A DNA stretch of 64,000 nt from Pocillopora verrucosa (lineage: Eukaryota > Cnidaria > Anthozoa > Scleractinia > Pocilloporidae): the NCBI RefSeq assembly GCF_036669915.1, contig NC_089324.1, forward strand, positions 16,027,131 through 16,091,130. Reading direction: 5' to 3'. The position numbers were made by a program, and so were the translations under genes. Of the stretch, positions 48,070 to 57,396 are shown piece after piece. The notes beneath the pieces are model-generated. The model was not told the DNA's origin. It ran no database searches and was given only the letters and a program-made list of their open reading frames with translations. The stretch's first letter is position 1. Each line of letters opens with the position of its first letter.

Positions 48070-48214
48070 ACCACTGTGAACACTTTGGACAGCTTTAGAC
48101 TTTGGTGACTTTGGTCACCCAAAAATTTTGCCTTTTTTGTCTTGAGGTGCACAAGGAAGTGTGTTTTGACTGCAGACAAACTACTTCCTGGTGCACCTCT
48201 GAGACACCAAAAAA

Positions 48215-48370
48215 TGCTCTCATGATCTCTATAATAATAACTTGCCAAGAAGTACAGAGGAAAAACAATTCAGTGCTGTGGAAGTTTTCTGTAAATCTTA
48301 CCGTGCAAAGCACCTACTCTGCGCGAATGTTAGTGATACGCTAGCGACAGAGCAAATGAGAGAAAGAGTA
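48215..48370. repeat. Right-hand boundary sequence of the glycosyltransferase duplication (unit 1)
   Basis: 'aacttgccaagaagtacaga', 'aagttttctgtaaatcttac', 'gcgcgaatgttagtgatac' and 'agcaaatgagagaaagag' match 56215-56380 ('aacttaccaagaaatacaga', 'tagtttcctataaatcttaa', 'aagaatgttcgtaatac', 'agcaaataacggaaagag'). The two copies are about 8.0 kb apart, close to the spacing of the paralogous genes. They therefore mark the downstream end of the duplicated unit. Confidence 0.7.
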
Positions 48371-49111
48371 AACGTCTTAATCCCTGGCGCCAAGGATAAA
48401 TCAAGCGCGTAACACCCCTCTTAAAGGAATCTGTCAATCACAGTTACACACTGAAACTTTGTTCCCCGTTTAGTGTGTAGTTAACTTTATTCTCTGCTTT
48501 TTCACTTGTGTCTCATCTGTCTTGTTTATGTAATGTTCATTTAAATTCTGTTCGTAAGAATACAATATTTCCTAAGAATTTAAAAGTCAGTTTTTTTTGT
48601 CTAAAAGAGTGACCCAACTAAATTTATCGAAATTGCACGTTCAAGAGGTAGAAGGTTGACGAAGACTTATCTCAGGGAAAGTGTAATAAATGGCGAGGAG
48701 TTACCACAAGAGAGCGCAAACACAAATAAAGCTGAAAAATTCCCTTTACTATATAGACTTTTATTGTAATCTGATAAATACCCATCTGTTTCTTTTGAGT
48801 TACCAAATCTTTCCTGGAATTTTCGTACATATAAGTGTGCCGTTTTCTGCTCTTCCAGAAAATGGACATAATCCATGAAGTATTTGTTATTTGCTCACCG
48901 CGGTTGGACGAAGAAATAAAGGTTCACCATGGGCAGCCAGCGATGAGGCGGATATTTTCGAGGTGTACTGCCTAGCTCGACGGTTAGCCGCCATTAGTAC
49001 TCTGTCAAGATACATATGCACCCCTAGTTCAATTAAAATACAGTTGATCCGAACATTCGACCTAGCGCGTTATCAGCAACCATAATGAAAATGGTAAAAC
49101 GAGATGTTGAA

Positions 49112-51624
49112 TCACCACATTCCCTTCTTCGTGTGGTAATAGTGATGAATATACGGAGTGCGCATGCGTTCAAACTCCAGTCCTACGCTGACAAGCTGGT
49201 CCATTAGTGCATAGTCTTCTCCTCCCCAGGTCGTTTTATTGATCCCAAATCCCCCGGCTCGGTCCCAGTCCGACTTGTAGAGTCCAATTATCCCGTAACC
49301 AAACACTTGCCATAGTCCAACTAAGTTTGCCGGATTAGCACCACAGCGCATTTTAACGATGATTGGCGTGAAAACCATTCGACCTTCGATACAATGCTGA
49401 AAAAATACAATATTAAATGGGGAAATACTTCAAGATAAAGCTAAAGATTTTTCCGCTTGCTTTGTTCGTAGTTTTCGCTATATAGCAAAATCTCACTTAA
49501 CCCTTTTCATCCTAATATTAACATTCATATACTCCACACTGTTCTCTTTACATTTCCTATGATACTGACGGGGAGATTTTATTTTGACAATCAGGAGTTT
49601 CTCCAATTGATAATTATTTCCTCTTTTCCCATGACCTTTTCATTTGATTCAAGGCTGATTCTTTTAGGAGAAATAAGAGGCCAGACTCCTCTTACGGCTG
49701 AAAGAGTTAAATCCAGAAACCCTCAATTTCATCTCCTCTGTCAAACAAAATACGTGAGAAAAGACAATGACCGCGCAATGTTATTCCCAACCTCTTGGTA
49801 TTCAGGCCAGGTTACTACTTTTTTCTTATCATTTCCCGAAATAATGTACATGAAAAATTACGTGCTTTTGATTGGCTGAAAACGAGTGCATTCTTATATA
49901 ACACGAGTGCAAAGTTGTAACACGAGTGCAAATTACAAATAGCGCGAGCACGCTTTCAAAATTTCGTCTGTCTTTGCTTTTTCCTATGTTTATTCATGTA
50001 CATTATTAACAAGTAATGACATGATTTCTCTTGCAAATTGGTGTAATAGGCACTTGTAAATTTTTTAAAGACTACAAAGTACACCTGTCATTTAACCAGG
50101 TGATTTAAAATATATTGTTTCATTCCTTCTCGGAGCACAGGCTTCAGAATCTGGTATATAAGTTCATGGTAAAAATTCAAATTAAATGAGCTGCTGTCAT
50201 CCGCGTTTGGGAATAAAAATGTTGAATTTATGAAGCCAGGACTACTTAGAGTTTTCCACGTTCATCCGTTGAATCTTTAGCTCATTTAAGACAACTATCA
50301 AGTGGTTATCTTACTCTTTGAATCTCGAGTCGAGGTAAGAAGTAAATTTTTAAATCGAATTTTAATGGCCGAGAAAAAATAAGAAGCGTCTCTGGTGCGT
50401 ATTTGTTCTTTCAAGCTAGCAGCAACTAAATCAATTTCAAATTATTTGTTTTAACTAAACTTACTTTTCGGACGCTGTTGATAAATGGCGCTGCAATATC
50501 AAGATGAAGATCAACCATGATAATAATACTGTGCGGGTTTGATATAAGGTTTATTGCCTCAGTAAAGGAATGAGTCCGCGAATATTTCCCACTCTCTCTT
50601 CTGAACATGTATTTTGTCAACGAACTTTCCTTAAAAACCTTTTCCAAGTTGATGTCAGAGCTGTTGTAATCATAAATCACAACATGAAGATTTTGATCGT
50701 TCGTTTCATGTATAATCTTCTCGACGTTTTTAATGAAATGATGAAGCCATCTTCCAAGATTTTTAGCAGTTACCATCAGATATACGTCGACCGTTCTGTT
50801 CCATTGAAATCTCGTTGGATAACAGAGTTTCTTTTCTCCGTTGAACATGAACACATATTCAGATAACATCACATTGTTGCCACTTGTCACGTCCAGTAAT
50901 TCAACTTCGATCAGATATCGGTCGCCTCTTTTTGGATCTGTCTTTCTTTCCACATTTCTTATTTCGTTCAATTCAAACCTCCTATCAAAGAAACAATTAA
51001 CCAGTTTCATAGTTTCATATATAAAGATATAAGAAAAGGCCGCAAACTGCCATATGTAGTTTAGAATGATTGGGGAGATTAAAGTGTTTAGCGACTGGTT
51101 TGGATGCGTCCTTGTCATTTCTTTCTACGTCGCAAAGGTGTTCTCGGAATCGGTCACCTACTCGTCTTCCTGCTTCACCAATGTATAACTTATTGCAATA
51201 AATGCAAGTTATGCAGTAAATGACATTGGCGGAGGTACAGGTAAAGTGATCAGTGATCTTAATGGATCTCTTGGGTCCCGATATTTTCTCTACGTTATGA
51301 ATGAAGGACAAGTTTTGTATCGTGAGCGAGCGCACGTTCCAGATTGGCCATTGGTTTGAAATGAACTTCTGTAAAAAAAGTTGCCTATGTTTTTGTCACG
51401 TTTCAATTAGTGGGGGTTGTTAAAAGATAGTGCCAATCTCTGAATCGTTTTGGAGCAGTTTAGTTTTTTAAGAATGATAGATTTAACTGCGTGGTTGTAG
51501 GGGTGAGATGCATATGGCGGTGAGAGTGAATGGGATGCAGTCAGTGTTTTCCTTCTCAGCCGTTTGTAATGCTGACTGTCGATCAATTTGTTAAGAAAAG
51601 CAAGTTTTACCTGCTATACTCTCT

Positions 51625-51657
<33 letters not shown>

Positions 51658-53027
51658 TGCCCCCTTTATTCATGATATACGAACCCTATCAATATCGTCA
51701 GTTGCTATTATTATATTGTCATTATTACAATTATTGTTGTTATTATCACTGTTACATTAGCATTAATAATATTAAAATCATTCTCGTCATTACCGTTTTT
51801 AACTGGGGCTCACACCAAAAATTGTATTCAACATCTTAGACAACCTTTGGTTTAGTTTTATTTTCTTCTATTTGCTTATGTCAGGTTCTAATTTATGATA
51901 AGTACGTGACTTCATATTTAGACAAAGTGTATACATTTTGTTATATTCATTTTGCAATTTTCCTACCTTGGTGATTTATTACGGAGAGCCTCCATTAAGA
52001 TGTTAACAACTTCCCTGGCCTCGCTTTCTCCAAGTGGATAAATCCGGTTGGAAAAATTGCTGACTTGGTGATGTTCAGGAAACGGGAAGATGAATGAGTG
52101 AACCACATGACGAAATACTGCTTCATATTTGCTTACTCTGCGATTCAAAATGTAACTTGGTTTATACTCACAATTTGGTAATACGTTTTTCACTTCCTCG
52201 TGTGATAAGTAGCTTATTTCACGGCGTGATTTAAAATAAGTGGTGTCATTCTTTCTCAGGGCACAGGCTTGAGAATCTGGTATATCTTTGTCGTAGAAAC
52301 TGAGATTACTTAAGCTGTTGTCATCCATTTTTGTTGATAAAAACGTTGAGTTTAGGATTTCAAAACCAGAGCTACTTGGAGTTTTCCACAAAAGTTGTAA
52401 CTTGTTAATTCTGTAAACACAAATGGCGACTATGTCGATGAAATATTTCTCTCCAGCTACCAGATCAATTGCTGAAGAAACTTGAGAGTCTGATTTGTTT
52501 TCAGGAAATTTTCCAACGTCTAAGGATAAGATCTGTCTTGCTTCTTTCCAGTTCTTGTTGTAGCTAAGATAAACTTCGGCAATGCAAAATTTAACCATGA
52601 AAAAAAACACGCCAGATTCGATCGGTTCTATAAATCCAAACAATCTTATCGCCTTCGCTTGTTTCAAATTTCTCGCAATAACAGTTTTACTCAGAGCAAG
52701 TCTGTTATCTGGCGCTCTTGGAAACATAGGAAAATTACACAAAATGTCTAAGTTTTTAGCACAAGTGTCTGACCACAAATGCAAGTTTAAGAAACCTGAC
52801 ATTTTGAGTGCTTTGGAAGATTCTTCTATCAGTGTGAGGTTATACGAATCAGTCAGATTTTTGCTTGTGGCTGCCGTTTTTTTGCTGTTGGTGATTATAC
52901 TGGTAAACTTGTCGAATCTAACAAAGGTTAGAAATTCAAAGACCAGGAACAGAACGACTCCAACTTTCACGATTCTTCGTTTCCATACACGGTTAAGTGC
53001 AGTTTGCACATGAAAAATTGCTCCCAT
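49112..53027 (-). CDS. B4GALNT3/4-like beta-1,4-N-acetylgalactosaminyltransferase, paralogue 1
   Basis: Exons (minus strand) 53027-51967, 50981-50465 and 49396-49112 give 620 residues. I chose the ATG at 53027 because it aligns with the start of paralogue 2; an upstream in-frame ATG at 53072 would add 15 residues. Type II topology: short cytoplasmic basic stretch (NRVWKRRIVK), then one helix (VGVVLFLVFEFLTFV). The stem region beginning LNLHLWSDTCAKNLDILCNF resembles the PA14-like domain of B4GALNT3/4. The catalytic part has a DxD-like VDLHLD, GIIGLYKSDWDRAGGFG, WGGEDYALMDQ and a C-terminus HHYYHTKKGMW typical of this family. Such Golgi enzymes add GalNAc to GlcNAc to make LacdiNAc on glycoproteins. 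The acceptor is inferred only from family. Intron 1 holds a retroelement fragment; intron 2 holds a piece of a third gene copy. Confidence 0.85.
49499..49710 (+). repeat. Dispersed repeat family B, copy 5
   Basis: 'aacccttttcatcctaat', 'cactgttctctttacatttc', 'gagttaaatcc' at the right end. In intron 2 of glycosyltransferase paralogue 1, opposite strand to the gene. Confidence 0.6.
50104..50259 (-). pseudogene. Fragment of a third B4GALNT3/4-like gene (exon 1 piece)
   Basis: This 156-bp stretch in intron 2 of paralogue 1 matches exon 1 of paralogue 2 (about 59570-59729) almost base for base: 'tgtttcattccttctc', 'agaatctggtat', 'aaaaattcaaattaaatgag', 'ctgctgtcatcc', 'ttgggaataaaaatgttga', 'ctacttagagttttccac'. 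It is closer to paralogue 2 than to exon 1 of its host gene (52225-52390). It carries a 6-bp deletion near 'tatgaagccagg', and nothing around it continues the gene. No splice sites frame it, so it is a relic. Confidence 0.8.
51015..51590 (-). mobile_element. Penelope-like retroelement fragment (RT end plus GIY-YIG)
   Basis: On the minus strand, frame-shifted pieces read HPYNHAVKSIILKKLNCSKT and SFNNPH, then LKRDKNIGNFF. These look like the C-terminal end of a reverse transcriptase. They are followed by FTCTSANVIYCITCIYCNKL, YIGEAGRRVGDRFREHLCDV and KPVAKHFNLPNHSKLHMAV, a GIY-YIG nuclease with its Arg and His. Penelope-like elements carry this pair. Frameshifts and stops show it is dead. It lies in intron 1 of glycosyltransferase paralogue 1, in the same orientation. 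Confidence 0.7.
51700..51790. repeat. ATT/ATC-rich microsatellite in intron 1 of paralogue 1
   Basis: Imperfect 'tattattata', 'cattattacaattattgtt' and 'attaataatatta' repetition. A longer version occupies the corresponding intron of paralogue 2 (58776-58995). Confidence 0.6.
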
Positions 53028-54554
53028 TTTGTGTGAGTTCTTCAAACCAGATTTTAACAGAAAACTACACACTACGCATCAATGTGACCTCCGATTAAAG
53101 CATCCACCTCCTGGGGGGCAAAATTACTTAATGTTGATTGGCTGTGACAGAGAGTATTTTTCATTAACTTGGAAAATGCGTCGGGTCAAATTACTTGATA
53201 TTGAAAACAATGAAACAGCTTAACTTTGCCTAAAAGTATTATGATTTCATTGATAGCGTGCGCGATTTTTAGCGAGGCTAGTTTCATCACTGAGGCGTTG
53301 CTGTTCAAAAATAAAATATCATTTAGCTGATTTGTGCGTTTTACAGTTTATTAACACTAAACCGAGAGAATTAAGTCCGTGTTAAGTTCAACGTTTGAAT
53401 CAGTTAAGTAAGTTTGCCAAACTTAACTAGGATCGACCAAAATATTGTATCGGTTTGCTTCAAACGGATAGATCGTGTGAAAATCGACTATGGGACAAAC
53501 GTCGATCTTTTCAGTTTATGAAACGAACTAAAATAATCAGTTATAAATGGCTTCATTTGAAATCATGCTGCTCTGAATTCGGTTTGACGAATTATGTTTG
53601 ACATTTGACCAACCGGTCGAACTTTATCCGTTTGGGTCACTCAAAATTGCAGTTTGGAATTCATGTGGAATTCATGCAGTTTGGAATTATGTGGAATTCA
53701 ACGCTTGAAGTAGGCCTTAAATGGCTTCCTACGAAATTGCACAACAGCGTGTCGTAACAACATAATTTTTTTATCCTTTATATCACAAAAAAGTAATGGC
53801 ATGGGCGCGAGTAAAATTAAGGATCAATGCGCGACTCGGGCAATTTCTTCAGCTTTTGAAACACGTAACATTATCTCTTATAGAGAATCGTCTTGTCACG
53901 AACGTTGGATGAAGAAAAAATTCTGAGTCCCCATTGTCTTTTATTTCACTCCAACAAATTAAAATGACCAAAACTTAATCTATAGTTGCTCTTTTTCAAA
54001 GTAATTTAATTAGATGCGAATTTTATGACAGAACGAAATGGTTACCAAGGGGATGAATGGGGAGATTTCATAATAAGATTTCCGTTTTACCCCAAGCTTC
54101 ATTATGCATACAGCTCTTAGATACAGATAAAAACGTCGAAAACAATAGTTTTCCTTAAGGGCTATAGCTTTGTTTTAAAATACTTCGGTGCTGTGCAGAA
54201 ATCTCACCGATTTCACGGTCAATCGTTTCGTGTGTAACGTTTGTACTACGTTCTGCCACTGACGGAACCAAAAACTAATTTTCTTTTATTACATTCAGTC
54301 TGAACTGGGCCTTATAAGTGGCTTACTACGAAATTGCACAACAGCGTGCGGTAACAACATATTAAAATAACCAAAATTTAAACTATAGCCGCTCTTTTCC
54401 TAAGTGGTTTAGTAAATGCGAATTCTATGACAGAACGAACTGATTACCATGGGGATGAATGGGGGGATTTCACTGTGAGACTTCCGTATGACCCCAAGCT
54501 TCATTATGCATACAATTCTTGGATAAAGATAGAAATGTAGAAAACAATACATAT
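53028..54554. repeat. Upstream region of paralogue 1 with an internal duplication
   Basis: No gene. 53990-54160 ('gacagaacgaaatggttacc', 'ggggatgaatgggga', 'ccccaagcttcattatgcat') recurs at 54388-54560 ('gacagaacgaactgattacc', 'ggggatgaatgggg', 'ccccaagcttcattatgcat'). The sentence 'acgaaattgcacaacagcgt' occurs at about 53730 and again at about 54328. 54160-54300 recurs a third time at 55925-56070. Confidence 0.7.
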
Positions 54555-54706
54555 ATGTTATTTGCCGGCTGGGAGGTCCGTATGGTGAAAAACTGTGACC
54601 GAGGTCTTGAAAATACTGCCCGAGGCCGTAGGCCGAGGGCAGCATTTTCAAGACCGAGGTCACAGTTTTTCACCATACGGACCGACCCTTAGCCGGTAAA
54701 TAACAT
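54555..54706. mobile_element. Foldback element with long inverted arms
   Basis: Left arm 'atgttatttgccggctggg', 'ggtccgtatggtgaaaaact', 'gtgaccgaggtcttgaaaat'. Right arm 'attttcaagaccgaggtcac', 'agtttttcaccatacggacc', 'agccggtaaataacat'. The arms of about 70 bp are nearly complementary around 'gaggccgtaggccgag'. No coding capacity. Pieces related to it occur near 55730-55760 ('aaatactgcccagccgg'). Confidence 0.8.
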
Positions 54707-56214
54707 ATTTATTGTTTTTAAACTTGACGAAATTCTTTCCGAAAGAACCCCAATGATTTATGGCCGTAAATACGGCAAGATCTTCCATAAACTGAACAAT
54801 TTTTGAGTGAGTAAATGGTAGTTAAAATAGAGGTGATGCAAATTTAAGAGAGATGCCTCAGCGAAACGTTTTCATTTCCGTAACGATAAAGGTGATTTAA
54901 AAGGCTTCCAAACAAACTTTGAAACATTTTTACAAGTATCTGTCACAATCTGACACCTGTCAATTAGAGAGCGCGCAAGAAAAAAAAGAAGCGTAGGAAC
55001 ATGTGAAAACCAACAGAACTAGTTTGGCAAGGACTGTCACGACAATGTTTTCTTCAAAATCAGTTAATGATCTAACGGAAAGTATTATTCACTCTCATCG
55101 ACCATTCATTCATGTACAAAGATTTACCTCTGTTCATTAAGTAAACGGCGAGGGAAGTAATTGTGAGTAAATTCAATTTTTTTATTTTGAAGTTGTGAGA
55201 GTTTGCTCGTTTGTTTGCTGTAGTGGCGTGTTTAACTCTGATCTTTCCTTCACAAAAACTAAATTCGAACGGCACACTCCAACGAGACACAAGGGAATGT
55301 GATGCGGCCTTTTCTCAAAAAATTCCTTCAATTTCTGTTGTGCAATTTAAGGTACAAATGTCCAAATTGAACGGAATTGGAAAGACTCACCAGGAGCGTA
55401 TATTTGTTGTAGAACTTAAATTAAAACTTCGCTCGCTCTTTCACTACGAACAAATTGCTCGAGAAAATTCAGATATTAAATGAATGAAAGTTCCATCGTT
55501 CAGTTTAACTGTGACCAAATACCTCACGTTTCAACTTTCTGGGTACTTTTTGTGAACGATTAAAATTAATTGCAGACGGTTTTTTAGGCCGCTTGTCAAC
55601 CAACGTAATGACGCAATTGTTTATACAAATTCATTCTGAAACCAATATTTTTCTGTCAACCAAAGTGATTTGATAGAGAGAAAAGAGAGGATTCATAAGT
55701 TATTTATCGGCTTGAGGTAGTGACCGACGTGTTTGCTTAAAAATACTGCCCAGCCGGAAAACGAGGTATATTTATGAAAAATGACAACGAAAGTTAGGAT
55801 GTACTCGGCGACTCACGAAAGCGTTACCGTGGCCCGTGGGCAGAGATAGGAAAATACTGACCGGGTAAAGAACCAATCAGATTGCAAGATTCGTTACCGT
55901 GCCCTCTAAAAAAACAACAAATTGCCTTTGGGGCTATGACTTTGTTTAAAATACTTCGGTGCTGTGCGGAAATCTTGACGATTTCACGGCCGATCGTTTC
56001 ATGGATAACATTTGTACTTCTGTAACTGATGGAACCGAGAAATCATCTTCTTTTAATACATTCAGTCTTACCGATCAAAATTTGGTTAATATGAGCCTTC
56101 TTCCGCGGTACTTCACGTCCAAATATGCTTCTCTTCATTTATGACGTCGTTGTTGTTTTGAATCTCTTGTCCGCCGCCACCTTGGATCATTCCCGTGGTG
56201 CATTATAGGGTACT
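54707..56214. other. Gene-free interval, distal end of duplication unit 1
   Basis: 55925-56214 ('aaatacttcggtgctgtgcg', 'atttcacggccgatcgtttc', 'ccgatcaaaatttggttaat', 'cttggatcattcccgtggtg') resembles both 54160-54300 and the sequence upstream of paralogue 2 (60540-60780: 'ccgatcaaaattcggttaat', 'tttgaatcattcccagagtg'). No supported exon. Confidence 0.55.
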
Positions 56215-57396
56215 GATAGCTCATGAGAAATCGATAATGATAACTTACCAAGAAATACAGAGGAAAAAAATAATTCAATGCTTCGGTAGTTTCCTATAAA
56301 TCTTAACCTGCAAAGCAACGGATCTGCAAGAATGTTCGTAATACATGCGCGAAAGAGAGCAAATAACGGAAAGAGCGCAATACGCGCGTGATTTTTTTTG
56401 ATAGCAGCGGAAGGCTGGGGAGGGAAAGAAATTTGTACCAAGGGGGTAGTCGTCGGTCAAAAAGAGGGAGAGGGGTAGGGTTGGGAGGTGAAGATTACTT
56501 ATCGCCCTCCCCCCGCCCCCTACCCCCACCGTCCACTCTAATTCCAACTCAAACACGGCCGGTTGTATAAACGATCGCTAGCTTATAGCGTTAGCTCGTA
56601 CTAATAAGACGCCTGCACTGCTGGTTTTCTTTGAGGGAAATTTTAATAACCGGTGAGGAATTTCCATAAATACCCACAAATAACCTCGAAAAATCCCCCC
56701 CCCCCCTTATATCAAGACTAAGGTTGGTTATTCAAAAAGAGTTTAGCTGTTGTTTAACAAAACTGCTTCCAAACTACCTTGAATTTGGCTGAATCTTTTA
56801 TCTGAACATTCATTTTCGTGAACAGTGTCAACAGGGCCGAAAGCTAGCCGTAGAAGGACATTTATTTTATTAAAAAGAGAAACCATCTTATAGAGAATAA
56901 GTAAGGCCCACTGCTTGCGTAAAACCGCGGTTTGGGTTAGACCTCGGACCTGAATGTTTTCCAGAGCGCTTGCTCTTGATCCCCTTGTTTCATCTCCGTA
57001 TCATACCCGTGGTACTTTTCTTCCAAGTTCCTTTTGCGTTCCCGTAGCTTTCCTGCACTGAATTTCTTACAACTACGTCTACCGTTTTCTGTTGCACCCT
57101 TTCGAAATGCGTTCGCAATATCTAAAGTAAGTTTTAGTCGTTCACGGTAGTTGTATTAATAAATAAAGGTAAGCCGTGATAGCCAGTGGATGGTGCGAAT
57201 AGTTTCGCGTCGAAATCTTTAGAAGATAGATCCGTAGTTACTGTTTTATTCTTATAATCGTCGTATAATCGTCGTACCAACGACCGGAAAAATTAATTGC
57301 ACAGCACAGCTTTATTCCCTGACCACAGGACTCCAGCGATTATCATTCTCTTAAACAACTTATAATTGCTCTAAAAAGTTTGAACAAGACCTTGAA
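56215..57396. other. Start of duplication unit 2; no gene
   Basis: 56215-56380 matches 48215-48370. The rest is gene-free, with a G/A-rich then C-rich stretch (56400-56530) and a run of 13 C at 56694-56706. I see no other feature. Confidence 0.5.
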
